A stretch of DNA of 64,000 nt, taken from the NCBI GenBank assembly GCA_014529385.2, contig CM043960.1:28549396-28613395 (forward strand). Direction: 5' to 3'. The notes under the pieces were generated by a model. That model was not told the origin of the DNA, ran no database searches, and was given only the letters and a program-made list of their open reading frames with translations. This stretch comes from Adiantum capillus-veneris (Eukaryota; Streptophyta; Polypodiopsida; Polypodiales; Pteridaceae). Below, piece after piece: positions 33,963 to 45,890 of the stretch (its first letter is position 1; each line of letters starts with the position of its first letter). The position numbers and the translations under genes are program-made.

Positions 33963-35248
33963 GTAATGAAAACGTTGGGACCACCTACTGGGTCGCTCTA
34001 AAAGAATTCAATAGTTTGAAAGAATCTATTGTTTTGTTTTTGGATTAAGGTTGCTAAAGCCCCCCATCACGCACAAAGGCCCCGATTTTTTGATAGCCAT
34101 GCATGGCGATGATAGCAAAGCTACATGAAGATGAAAGCTACATGAAGATGAAGCCAAGTACCGCGTGACAGCAACAAAGCAGTGCAAAGGCGCTAGGGTT
34201 ATTGGGAACCATTTGTAGTGCATCGACACAGGTGGGTACAAAGGTAGTAGCATTGCTTGAGGGTACATAGCAGACTGGAGCAGTAGTAGATTGTGACAAC
34301 ACTTTTCAAGGGTGAGGAGATGCACTAAGAGGGAAAGATGTCACCACACAACATATGCACCTAAAAATTGCAGATTCAGGCCAAGACAAAGACGAACATG
34401 TAAACTACGTGCATGCCAAGAGAAAAAATTGGCAAGAAAAAGACTCTACAGCCTCCGTGAGCTCTTATTTTTGTTAATATATCTTTGAATTGTTCTGTAG
34501 TTGGCCACTCTCAACTCATCGTACACCTGTCGTTTCCTCGTCGTGTAGGTTTTTGTTTCATGTTCTAATATGCAGGCTGACATTTTTTATTTCTAAACGT
34601 TTTGCGCAACACAAACCCCACCTGATGCATTACCTACCCATATCTAAGTTGCGCATCTATTGCCTCTCTTCTTACATCGTATGAAGAGCTGAATCATTTG
34701 CATGATATGTACTCTCCATGTACTCTTGAACTCTACGTTTGTGTGTGTGTGCAGTGTGTGTGTGTGTAGCTGTTTTACTTATATAATAAAACATAAATGA
34801 ACTTTTACGCTGAAAAGACATCTAGCTTTAGAAACGTGACAATGACTAGTACAAAAGCAACTCAGTCTTAGAATTATCTTTGCACGTGGCTATAAGAATG
34901 AGATCTCATTCTAATGTAAAAATACAATAATCGATCAAAGACGTAATCCCCAAACAGTATTAGCAGCCAGTGAAGTCACGGACAATCATTTACTTCAACC
35001 CAAAAAAATTCCAAGAAAGGATAGAGTCCTCACCTGCATCCATCCAAACAAGACAACATATATGTTAGCCTTGGATGTGTTTTACACATGTCAATGGACT
35101 ATATCAGTTGTTATCCATGTCCAACTTACAATTTTTTCAACTTAAAACTATTGTCCAAATTGTTTATGTATTCCAATTATTTGTTGTTTTTTCCTCCATT
35201 TATGAGAGTGTTTATAGGTATGGTTACTATCTAGCCCCATTTATTTAT
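33963..35248. other. No recognisable gene
   Basis: AT-rich sequence with short GT arrays around 34740-34767. No motif-bearing frame, terminal repeat or RNA gene was seen. Confidence 0.5.
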
Positions 35249-35352
35249 TTAGGTAATAGCATACATATGATTTTTGATCAAAAGTCCACTGCCCCTTTTG
35301 ATCCAGGTGTCATAATCCCCCAAGAAATCCATAGATTGAAATTTTACATTTT

Positions 35353-35398
<46 letters not shown>

Positions 35399-36990
35399 CT
35401 GCTTTGTCCTAGGCACCAAACACAATGGGTCGGTAGGATCATTATGTATGGGCCTACCCGAAAGTCCTTGACTAACAAAATCATTGTGAATTTTGCTTCC
35501 CATTTCAGCATCTTCCATAGTGTCACATGCCTTCAAGGTAAGCGCATTGGTGAATGCATCCGGAGCGATGCCCTGCCTGCCACATTTGGAATACATGTTG
35601 AGCAAGTTAGTGCCAAGCATTGCATTTTTTCTCGACAACCCCTAACTAACAGCATCATGTGAGTTCTTTTGCCCATCTCAGCAATGATGGACAAATTGCA
35701 ACATATCTAGACAGATGAGAGCGAAGCTGATTGCATCTTGAAATATACTTTCGCATCAACTGAAAATAGTCTAAAGCTTCTTCGCCCTACCCCTATTCGG
35801 CATACCCCTGACTAACAAAATCATTCTGAATTTTGTTGCCCATTTCAACAATGATGCATAGTGCCACATGCTTTCAAGGTGATTGCATAGGTGACTGCAT
35901 CTAGAGCAATGCCTTGCCTCCGAATTTGTTGAAAACAGCCCTGGCTCCCTAGCCCTGTCACATTTGGCATACTAGTCGAGTAAAGTAGTGCCAAGCATTG
36001 TGTTTTTTCTCAACAACCCTAACTAACAGCGTCATGTGAGTTCTTTTTCCCATCTCAACAATGATGTCGTAATTGCAACATTTCTTTAAGATGCGAGCAA
36101 AGGTGATTGCATATGGAGATATGTGCTGGCTTTGCATCACTTGAAATTAGCCTAGAGCCTCTTCGCCCCGCCCCTATTTGGCATATCCTTGACTAACAAA
36201 ATCATCGTGAATTTTGTTGCCCATTTGGGTATCTTGCATAATGCCACATGCCTTCAAGTTGAACGCATAGGTGAATGCATATGGAGCGATGTCCTACCTT
36301 TGCATTGACTGAAAATAGCCCTAGCTCCCTAGCCCTACCACATTTGGGATACATGTCGAGCAAGGTAGTGTGAAGCATTGCATTTTTACTCGACAACCCC
36401 TAACTAATAGTACCATGTGAGTTGTTTTTCCCATCTGAGCAATGATGGCCAAATTGCAACTTGTCTATAAGATGCAAGCGGAGGTGATTGCATCTAGAGA
36501 GATGCATTCGCTTCGCATCAGCTAAAAACAAATTTTTATTGCCCATTTCAGCAATGATGCATAGTGCCACATGCCTTCAAGGTGACCGCATAGGCTACTA
36601 TATTTTGGAGCGATGCCCTATCTTTGCATTTGCTGAAAACATCCCTCGATTCGTAGCACTACCACATTTGGCATACTAGTCCAGCAAGGTAGTGCCAAGC
36701 ATTTCATTTTTTCCCGACAACCCCTAGCTAGCAATACCATTGATTCCTTTTGCACATCTCAGTAATGATGGCCAAATTGCCACATGTCTTTAAGATGGAA
36801 GTGAAGGTATTGCATTTGGAGATATGTGATTTCTTCGCATCAGCTAAAAACAGCCAAGAGCCTCTTCGCCCCGCCCCTATTCAGCATATCCCTAACTAAC
36901 AAAATCATAGTGAATTTTGTTGCCCATTTCAGTATCTTGCATTGTGCCACATGCGTCAAGGTGAAGGCATAGGTGAATGCATCTAAAGCG
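35249..36990 (-). pseudogene. Degenerate, tandemly duplicated PPR gene remnants
   Basis: The minus-strand text repeatedly gives pentatricopeptide-repeat signatures: NAMLGTNLLNMYSKCG, IAPDAFTNALTLKACDT, and ISPYAITFARILKKCCN followed by EMGKRTH. These are the L/S/P-type motifs of plant organellar RNA-binding PPR proteins. Blocks sharing the phrase CATTTTTTCTCGACAACCCC (or close) recur near 35623, 36008, 36386 and 36707, a period of roughly 320-385 bp, about one PLS triplet. Every block has stops, shifts and small deletions, and a (GT)n array at 35358-35397 interrupts the first. No start, E or DYW domain was found. Confidence 0.65.
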
Positions 36991-37671
36991 ATGCCCTATG
37001 TAAGGATACGGGTCCTACGAACAAGGCCATTGGCACATCCGGATAGTGTGTACGCTAAGGGGAGGCTATAAAATAGCATGGTTGGGTGGAGATTAGCACA
37101 CTGGATTAATCCCCTCCTTTCAGTGGAATCCGGGCTATTTTGGGAAAGGGGAAAATCGGATTGCATGTGCATGCGATGCACATCTCCTCTCCCACGATCC
37201 GCAGGCAACAGGTAGGGAAGACGGCGGCCCACAGTGCAGCAAGAGAGAAAGATAGGCACATCATGAGAGGACCGTCCACGATCGCCATCTAAGGCAGCCA
37301 ACCAAAGAAAACACGACCGAAAACTCTACAAACACTAAGGCTATGTTGGCATCGTTGACTGCGTGCGTAGGAAGTCCCTTTAAACCCTTGCATGAAGGAG
37401 GGTTAAACCCACCCCATGAGGGTAAGAAGCCAACACCCTACCATCCAAGCTATTGAGACTTTTTGTATACAAGAAGGAAAGATAGCATAGTTGAGTTGAC
37501 AAAGAAAGCTAGAAGAAAAGGAAAGCTACAAACTTTTCACAAAAATTCTATGTGAAGTAAAGCTCAGCTTAGGATTCATTAAGTATCATTGTTTGTCTAA
37601 TTTGGAGTTTCCTTTAGCCACTTGTATTAAAGAATGCTAACTTTAGTGGGTGGGTAAGAAGGTTGAATACC
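36991..37671. other. No recognisable gene
   Basis: Contains CTATAAAATAG (about 37067), which could be a fortuitous TATA box. No supported coding sequence. Confidence 0.45.
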
Positions 37672-37891
37672 TTACACTTGCACACTCACATAAAGCCAAT
37701 ACATGACTTTTTGAGCTTGCTGGTTCCAATAAATAAAGTGTTTTATTTGCACAACAATTTCACCTTGCCTTGGTAGTATTGGTACTTTCTCATGCTCTTC
37801 ATCAATGTACTCCCAATAGCCCTTACCTATAAGGAAATTGGTCATTCTAAATTTCCAAGCATGGAATTTGTTCTTGTCTAACTTCTTGCAA
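37672..37891 (-). pseudogene. Copia-type gag N-terminal fragment
   Basis: The minus strand encodes KKLDKNKFHAWKFRMTNFLI, then GKGYWEYIDEEHE and WNQQAQKVMYWL, the well-known start of plant Copia gag (DUF4219/UBN2 region). It is cut at 37896 by the LTR of the plus-strand Copia element, so the first residues of the open frame beyond that point belong to that LTR. The left part is lost. Confidence 0.7.
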
Positions 37892-37896
37892 ATAAT

Positions 37897-38124
37897 TGCT
37901 ACCATATACATGTGGTAGTGATGTGTGTGAACACACTTAGGACCGTCGGGGCATTTTTTTCCTCACTAGGACGTTTTTTCCCCGTGCATTATATATATGC
38001 CCATCACTCTAGGGATAACTTATCTTTCCTTCATGCACTAAGCAATACTACTCTCTATTTTGTGCCTTGAGCTTCTTCATCTTCTCCAAGCTCTGTGTGT
38101 TTTCTTGCAACTCTATTTCCAACA
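37897..38124 (+). repeat. 5' LTR of the truncated Copia element
   Basis: Starts TGCTACCATATACATGTGG, ends TTTCCAACA, 228 bp; matches the 16717-16943 LTR in reverse orientation. Contains GCATTATATATATGCCC, the TATA region. No TSD partner is available. Confidence 0.85.
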
Positions 38125-38126
38125 AT

Positions 38127-38141
38127 TGGTATCAGAGCAGG
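38127..38141 (+). promoter_or_regulatory. Primer-binding site, tRNA-iMet type
   Basis: TGGTATCAGAGCAGG, three bases downstream of the LTR end (38124). Confidence 0.9.
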
Positions 38142-38458
38142 TTGCGTCCTCTCGAGCATAGTCGCCAACACGTGTCTACTCACTTTCTCAAATTGAAGTG
38201 AGCTTTGGTGAGCATCACTAGGGTGAAAAATACTTTAGGCAAGCTCATAGATCTTGGTCTACTCAGAATTTTGATTTGGGCTCATTTTGGCCTCCGTTTT
38301 CATTACAAGCAGTATTTGTGCAAACATTTTTGTTTTTTTGTGCAAATTTTTTGTCAATGTAAAACACTTACAGTCTTCTTTGGGTTGTGTTATATAGCAT
38401 GCGCTAGCCCCACATTGTTCTCCTCTTTTCAGGCAGTTTTCATGTACAGGCACTCACC

Positions 38459-41400
38459 ATAGCTGACAACAACACAGATATGTTCAAGATGTTTGTTACT
38501 AAGGATAAACTAGACAGGGACAATTACCCAATGTGTGATTACATGGTGCAACATGTTGTTGTGTCAAAGGGTGTTTGGAATGTTGTGCAGGGCATTGATG
38601 TATGTCCTGATTCTATGTATCTAAACAATATTGACGATGTTGCAGGTTTTGGTGGCAGGGTTGCTGCAACTAGAGTTTTTTTGCCTATAATTGAGCAGGC
38701 TCGCTGAGATGTTAGAGATGCACAGGCTCATGCATTGATTGCATTATCTGTGAATCACACTTTTACTCCTCACACTCACTCAACTAAATCAGCTAAATAG
38801 GCGTGGGATATCCAGGCTGGTCTTTATGCAATTCACAATAAGGTTAAAATTTCATTGTTATGTAAAGAGTTGGAATCAAAGATTATGCATGAGAAAGATG
38901 ACATGGACACTTTCCTTGCTGGTATCAAGGATATTAATGAGCAACTCATTTCTACAAACAAAGTCATTTTAGATACTTCCCTTGTGCAGACTTGTCTTGA
39001 TGCATTGCCAGATTCCTATCAGACGTTTGCTAGTATTTGGAGACTTATGACAAGGACATCCTGATGTTGTCAAGTTTGATGCATTATGCACTTTTTTTTT
39101 GTAGGAGTCACTTTCAAGAAAGAACAGGTCTAAACAATGTGCAGTTGAACATGCCTTTATTGTTGCTCAAAGAAAAGGTGGTAACAGCAATGTAGCCACT
39201 TCTCATGGTTCTTCAGCGAATGCAAAATCACATGTTCCTAGTGCTTCTGTTGGTAGCACCTTGTCCGGAAATTTTGGTGTAAAGGAAAAAAAGAATATTC
39301 GTTGCCATTATTGCAAAGCTAATGATCACTTGATCAAGCAGCATCCTAAATTGAAGGCAAAAGAGGCCAAGAAGAAAAAGGCAGGTTCTACTACAATGCA
39401 GTTATTGTAGAATCTTCTGTGAAAGGAGATTGTGATGCTAATGTGGATGCATAGTGGGACTTTAGTGTAGAGTTCACTTATGATCCTTCTGACCATGATT
39501 CATGTATGGTAGTTGTTGCAGATTCACATGTGTGGTACTTTGACAGTGGTGCTACAAAGCATGTTACATCACATCATGACTTATTTACCTCGCTCGAGGA
39601 TGTCCCTCATGAGAATAAAGTCACTTGTGTCAGTGATGCCTCTTATACGGTCCAAGGAGTTGGAAAAATTGTGCTGATTGCTACGAATGGCAGTCCTTTC
39701 ACACTTGTTGATGCACTTTATGTACCTGGGATGAAGAAGAATCTTTTGTCTATATCTACACTTTCTAGACTTGTTCTTGTTGTGAAATTTGTGGATGATA
39801 GATGTAGAGTTCATGACCTCAATTTTGGTGATGAAATTGTTGCATTTGACATTTTGTGTCGTGGATTGTATAAGCTCACTTTGTATGACAATTGTGGGCA
39901 AAATTTTGCAAATGCAGCTGTGGATTCAAAGGCTATTTCGGATGCAAAACTTTGACATGCACGTTTTGGGCATCTGAATTTTGCCAATTTACTACGTTTG
40001 CAGAAATTTGATATGGTTGCTTCTTTGCCGTCTCTTGAAGCACCCATGAAGCATGTTTGTGAAGGTTGTATTTTAAGTAAGATGCAACTTTCGAAGTTTC
40101 CAAAGGATGGTTCAGTTAGGGACACATCCAAATTGCAACTTGTGCATAGTGATGCTTGTGGGCCTATGTAAACTCCATCCTGCTTGGGGTTTTATTGATG
40201 ATTACTCAAGACCTGCATGGGTGTATCCACTTAAAACTAAGTCCGAAGTGTTTATGTGCTTTGCTGAAAATGCCTCTAAATGTACTATGGGCACCCTCCA
40301 TTCAGATCGAGGGGGGGCATATATGTCTCATGAGTTTAATGCATTTTTGGCTAGTCATGGGATAAAAAACCAATGTACAGTGTTGTATACAACTTATCAA
40401 AATGGTTTTTTTGAAAGGAAAAATAGGTCGCTTACGAAAATGGCACGATGTATGGTCAAAAGTCAAGCTTTGTCACATTCATTTTGGCTTGAGCCATCAT
40501 GTGTGCTACTTATGTAAATAAGTGTCCTACAAAATCTTTGTAGTCTATGACTCTTTATGAAGCATGGTATGATAGGAAGCCATCTTTTGATCACATGTGC
40601 ATTTTTTATTGTTTAGCTTATGCTTTGATACCACAAACACAATGCAGAAAATTGGATGATAAGGCTGTTAAATGCATTTTTGTTGGTTACAGTACTAAAA
40701 GCAAAGGTTACAGGTTGTACCATCCTCAAAAAAAGCATATCTTGATTTCATGAGATGTTGTGTTTGTGGAAGATTCTTTTCAACCCTTGTTGTCATGTAC
40801 TAGAGACAGTAATGTAAGCTCACATTATGACAATTTTTAACCTCTTTTTAGTGGTGGAAATTTGAATGTAAATCCAAATGAGGCAAATATACAACCTATG
40901 GGGTGTCAAAAAATGCTAGGGATCAACCTATTTTTGATGCAGATATACATGATGTACTTGGAAAGGGTTGAGAATGAGTAGGCTAGAGGTATACCAAATG
41001 GTCGGTGCATACTTTGTGTGACAATAAATTGGATGCACATTTGTCTAGTCGTACTCATTCAAGTTCTCGCCATGCATCTTATGCATCCGATTGTTATGCT
41101 TTCGTTGTTTTTAGCTTATGTGATGTGGAGGAACCTCTTTTTTTTTATGAAGCACATAATTAAGAAAATTGGATGGTTGCCATGTAATCAAAATATGATG
41201 CACTTATAGAAAATGACACCTAGACTTTATGTGATTTTCCTCTTGGAAAAAAGGCCATTGGTACAAAGTGCATTTAAATGTTGAAACGTAAGTTGGATGG
41301 TGAGATTGATCGCTATAAGGCTTGACTTGTTCCAAAAGGTTATGTGCAACAAAAAGGCATAGATTATGAAGAGACTTTTTCTGCCACCTTTTGTATGGCT

Positions 41401-41942
41401 ACTATGCATTTTCTATGTGCATTGGCAGCTCATTTTGGATGGCACTACATCAATCAAATATTGTTACTATTTTCTTGAATGGTGATATATTTAAAGAAGT
41501 TTATGTAACACACCCTCATGGTTTTGCCATCAAAGGGAAGGAAGATAAAAGGTGCAAATGTAAGAAAGCTTTGTATGGGTTGAAGCAATCTCCTCGTGCT
41601 TGGAATGAGAAATCTGACACTCATTTGGTTAAACGAGGCTTTCATAACAGTCCAACAGAAAGAACTTTGTATGTAAAGCGTGAGGGTGATGTACTTCTCA
41701 ATCTCGTTCTTTATGTTGATGATTTGCTGATCAATGGAACCAATGACACACATATTGTTGAATGGCTAATTGAACTCTACTTTCAAGATGAAAGATTTGG
41801 GGTTGTTGCATCATTACTTGGGCATATAGTTTAAGCACTATGATGGTGGTATTGTCTTGTGTCAAATGTCCCATAAAGACATTGCTATGTAAGTTTGGAC
41901 TTGAGGACTGCAAACCTATTTATACTCCATGGAAACAAGTTG
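38459..41942 (+). pseudogene. Copia gag-pol remnant
   Basis: The position equivalent to the start codon is ATA (38459-38461) followed by GCTGACAACAACAC, so the ATG is lost. Gag has DRDNYPMCDYM and a knuckle CHYCKANDH in which the last Cys is His. Protease DSGATKH follows an intact Trp codon near 39532. Integrase shows HARFGHLNF with a stop in front of it, CEGCI, a deletion inside the core near 40168-40185, and HSDRGGAY. RT keeps the catalytic YVDDLL (about 41709-41726). Stops occur at several points (for example 38704, 38798). Confidence 0.85.
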
Positions 41943-43106
41943 AATAGGAATCCCAGCATCTTGGACCAAGGGAGTAATCACTCAACCGAAGAAAGCGTGA
42001 ATCAAAGACCCCCGCAACCCTTAGAACCCATTTTAAAGGAGAGCTTTTCTGACACTTCGTCAGAAAGATTATACAGCCTCATGATTGAAGATTCTGACAA
42101 GTTGAACCCGAAGGGAATAGCTTCAATGGGGACAGGTCCTTCTCAACCTGCATCTGATATAAAACTGTTGTATTTGAAGTTTCAATTTGAAAATGTGCTT
42201 AAGGCCAAAATCTATAAGGATGGAATGGACCGCTACCGTGTTAAGTTGAAAAATAAGCCAAGTGAGTTCAAAGACCTTGTAGATGTTGATTATGACGGGG
42301 ATCGATATTTTGACAGAGAGGGAATGATGTACCTAGTGGTTCATAACCCCTTTGTTGTAGATAAATGGGGGATGACTGGTACCAAGGACAAGGTATACCA
42401 CGAGCTGTCTGATGAGCCACCCAAAATGGAGAAGCAAAACGCAGTGCTCAGATGCACCAATGAGACAGAGCACCTTAATACAGACAACACGTATGTGGGG
42501 CTATATAAGTTTAATAATGGAGAACAAACACTCTATTACAGGTGTGACGAACCCCGCATCAAGAAACTGACTAACCGTAAAAACTTGTATGTTTTCACGT
42601 ACACGGAGGGGAGAAGTATTCAGGTGGTCATAATAGACAAGTATGGCCGAAAGTACTCTCCGATGGATCATAAGGAATTAGAGAGATATACATATATTGG
42701 GGGACCACTCCACCAATACTATGTAAATCCGGAAGAGGTGAAAACCACGACTATTCACACAAGACGTGAAACTGTACATGTGAGCCCAATGAGAACCAGG
42801 GTGGAGGAGTCTTTTGGACATGAACGAGTCTCAAACACACGGCCTTTAGGATCAATGGGGTATAGGGCTTCCATGAACACACATAGGGGCAGTACTGCTC
42901 CTGCCGTGACTTACACCACTAGAATCCCTCTAGCTATTACACGAGATCGACTTGATGATGTAGCGGATAGGATACCACTGGTAGTACCAAGAGGAGATTC
43001 TGAACCTAGAGAAACTACACCAGGAGGACCAAGGGTTGTAAGAATGGTTGCGGAGGCCAGACGTATGCGACCATCCAAGTGGCAAAATGCGTACCAAAAA
43101 GTATAG
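41895..43106 (+). CDS. Uncharacterised N-terminal ORF of an LTR-less Gypsy element
   Basis: A 403-codon open frame with no internal stop. The first 16 or so codons (41895-41942) still belong to the Copia remnant, so the true start is probably later, for example MIEDSDKLNPKG at about 42081. The middle is rich in charged and aromatic residues (VVHNPFVVDKWGMTG, LYKFNNGEQTLYYRCDEP, YTYIGGPLHQYYVNPEEV). The end is basic and Pro/Arg-rich. It lies directly before the Gypsy gag core in another frame. I do not recognise the domain; an accessory or N-terminal gag module is likely. Its lack of stops contrasts with the decayed pol downstream. Confidence 0.45.
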   Translation: MDLRTANLFILHGNKLNRNPSILDQGSNHSTEESVNQRPPQPLEPILKESFSDTSSERLYSLMIEDSDKLNPKGIASMGTGPSQPASDIKLLYLKFQFENVLKAKIYKDGMDRYRVKLKNKPSEFKDLVDVDYDGDRYFDREGMMYLVVHNPFVVDKWGMTGTKDKVYHELSDEPPKMEKQNAVLRCTNETEHLNTDNTYVGLYKFNNGEQTLYYRCDEPRIKKLTNRKNLYVFTYTEGRSIQVVIIDKYGRKYSPMDHKELERYTYIGGPLHQYYVNPEEVKTTTIHTRRETVHVSPMRTRVEESFGHERVSNTRPLGSMGYRASMNTHRGSTAPAVTYTTRIPLAITRDRLDDVADRIPLVVPRGDSEPRETTPGGPRVVRMVAEARRMRPSKWQNAYQKV

Positions 43107-45890
43107 TGGATCGGGAGATCCGTATGCTCATGTTTCGATCTTTAGCCAAGTGTTGAGAGCGGAACAGATAACTGATTTCCATACTCAATATGAAGAGACT
43201 GCTTGGACTTGGTTCCTACCGTTAAACAGCTTGGAATTCCCAAGTATTGAGCAACTTCTCCGAGAGTTCGCTGAGGAATTCTCAAAGAGAGGAATCAAGC
43301 ATAACACGTCTCCTAGATTTATGCATTTAGACAAAAGGAGAAAGAAAAAGTGAAGGAAGCATCGCTTTGTTTCAAGCAATACATAGAAAGATGCCGTACT
43401 CGAGAACTACCTCAGGATGAAAGACTGATAGTCCTTTTCATAGAAGGATTACGAAATGACACGCTCAAAAAAGGACTTGCACTTAAAGGCATGTGTAACT
43501 TTTGAGCAAGTCATGAAAGAGGCGTTGTATCTCATAGATAATTACAAGGCATATGAGGAGGTGACTGAAGACACTGATCAAGGAACAAGTAGCACCTCTT
43601 CAACCACTAGTGAGTCCACGATGAAATTGGGCGGGCAAAACCCAATTGTGCTGGACGTTGATCAAATGATCGAGGAAGTGATCAAAAGAATAAACCAAGG
43701 AAATAGGACGAACCCAAACACATGAAAACCGCCCACCCAAAATGCAACCCAGTGGTGCAACCTTCAACAAAGGCCAGGAGTGCACCACGAGTACTGAAGT
43801 GGTGTGCTATCAAAAAAAAATGGACAAACCATGAAACCCACCAATGTTTCTATAATCGGAACTATGTTAGAGAGAGACAAACAATTTCCACCCCCTCAAA
43901 GATACCAAGTAGGGCCAAATAACACAATCCAAGGGTAGGAAAAAACCCAACCTGTGTTGGGGCATCAACCTCCTTTACCCCAGTACAATAGGGCCATGGT
44001 ACGAATTTCTCAACCCGTAGAAACACCTTCTGATCAGAGTATGGTCCAGGTAGTCTCATATCGAGAAGATTCAAACAGTACATACGAGAGGGGATTTGAT
44101 GGGAATGCATATTCTTCGGAGGGACAAATTCCATGGATAATTCCTTAAGAGATGCCCGAGCCCTCATACATAGCACAGCCAACTAAAAACCATTACTTGG
44201 TTGATGAAAATATGCTTATGTTCATGGCAAACCAGAACTACAAACCTAGGGGGTACCCTCCTAGAGCAAGACAACTGATGGAAGCTCCACAAGCTTCTCC
44301 ACCACCTGTAGGACTATGCTATGAATGCAGTGGCGATCATTGGGCAAGGATTTGTCCAAACAAAGGAGAACGGGTTAAACGTTTTCGGTTCTATGAAGGA
44401 TGTACAATGAACCATCTCATTCCACACTGTCCAAAAAACCCTTACAACAAAGGGAAAACAACCATGAACAAGATTGGGATTATGCCAAGCTCAAGTGGAT
44501 TAGAAACAGAAACAAACATTTTGATAAACGCAGTAACTAGAGCTCAAGCACATGAGGCTACAAGGAATAGCCCAGCCAGCCAAACAGAGATAGAAAATTT
44601 GTCTGTCCGAACCCCTAGGAAATCCTGGAAGGCAAAATGAGATAAGATGAAAGCCAAAAGAGTAAAGAAAAAATGGCGTTGGAAACCAAATTACTGCAAA
44701 TAGTGGAACAATTGAAAAGGGAAAGAGACCTTAAGGGAAAGAGCGAGGTAGAAAAACCGTCGGCTATACCATCGGGAGGATCTGTCTTGGTGGACAAGGT
44801 TTTTGAACCTTTGGACGCGATTTTAAAAGCTTACGCTACAAGCCTAAAGCCTAACCAAACCCAAGAGGATAGGTGGTTAACGTACCCTCATCCTGGCTAT
44901 GAAAAAGAGAGGCTAAAGATGTGCAAAGAGCTCATCCAAGCCGCTCAAACGCTTATGGAACCACCAATTCCGACTGCTCCAAAAACTGAGATATTAATCC
45001 GTGAAAAAATTCAAGAGTTAGAGGGGCGAGGAATTGAAAAGGAAGACCCACCAGATTCTGTAAACAAAACACCATTGAATACAAGGGTGGCAACTAATAC
45101 GACAGATGGAATGTATTTGCAAGCACCACTGCCAATTCCAGAAGTGGAAGAACAATGGCCTCAGGAGCTATGGGGACAGATCAGGAATAGAAAATATGTA
45201 AGTGCTACACTTATGTCAGCTCGTCACAGAGATCCACTTGGAGCATGATCTCTACCCAAATGACATTCGATGACTGTATGGTGATGCAAGTACAGCAATA
45301 TCGGAAGACAGTAAACCACAGTCATTGAAGACTTTACATTTATTAATTGGTAACCATGAAACCCTGATCGGAGGTGAAGAAAGTACTATCTCAATGGAAG
45401 GCTAATCCTAAGATGATGGATACAAAAACTCTTCATGAGCTGATGTCATCCCCTATTCATTGTACGTTAACTCTATCAGAGTTACTGCAGGTAAGACCAC
45501 ATCTTTGGGAGGAGGTCGGGAAAATTTTGGAAAAAATAGGGCTGGTAATTCCTCCACCCAATGCTTCTCCAAAAACATTGAAGACGCAACCCTCAAAACA
45601 AACTAAACATGAGCAGCGAACAAGGTAGGAGATCATTGAAGAAGGTGAAGAAGGAAATACTACCTTGTCGGTCGAGTACAAGGAGGTTAAGTTGATAGCA
45701 ATATTGGATAGTGGGGCTGGAATAGCCATAGCCACCAAAGAAATGTGGGAAAAATGGGGAAAACCTGCTCTTCGAAAGACTAGAATGAAACTTCAATTAG
45801 GAGATGGGTATTTGGAAAGACCAATTGGCATCCTGGAGCAGGTTGTGGTAACCTCTTGCAGAATTGCATATGTGATAGGGCTACACAAAA
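43088..45890 (+). pseudogene. Gypsy gag, zinc knuckles and protease, frame-shifted
   Basis: Gag core: TKKYSGSGDPYAHVSIFSQV, then WTWFLPLNSLEFPSIEQLL and FAEEFSKRGIKHNTS, a normal retrotransposon gag pattern. Knuckle-like CYECSGDHWARIC and CTMNHLIPHC lie near 44320-44435. Protease: AILDSGAGIAIATKEMWEKW (about 45700-45760) with the active-site DSGAG and YLERPIGILEQV. Frame changes occur near 43110, 43345, 43725 and 45250. Confidence 0.8.

Larger units (their letters stand above)
37897..41942 (+). mobile_element. 3'-truncated Copia element, same family as 11837-16943
   Basis: A 5' LTR, iMet primer site and gag-to-RT coding remnants run on the plus strand and align throughout with the minus-strand Copia element. 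The alignment stops near 41942 inside RT/RNase H, where unrelated Gypsy sequence begins. No 3' LTR is present. It sits inside an opposite-strand Copia gag fragment. Confidence 0.85.

Noticed and set aside
35344-35662. Plus-strand ORF across the (GT)n array
   Set aside because: Opposite strand to the PPR signatures and made largely of microsatellite and pseudogene antisense.
37060-37080. TATA-like CTATAAAATAG as a host promoter
   Set aside because: No downstream coding sequence of any quality; expected by chance in AT-rich DNA.
41895-41942. First codons of the long ORF before Gypsy gag
   Set aside because: They derive from Copia RT sequence at the chimeric junction and are not part of the Gypsy protein.
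43722-43922. Possible separate small gene between gag and knuckles
   Set aside because: It is the frame-shifted continuation of Gypsy gag, with knuckle-type Cys/His text nearby, not an independent gene.
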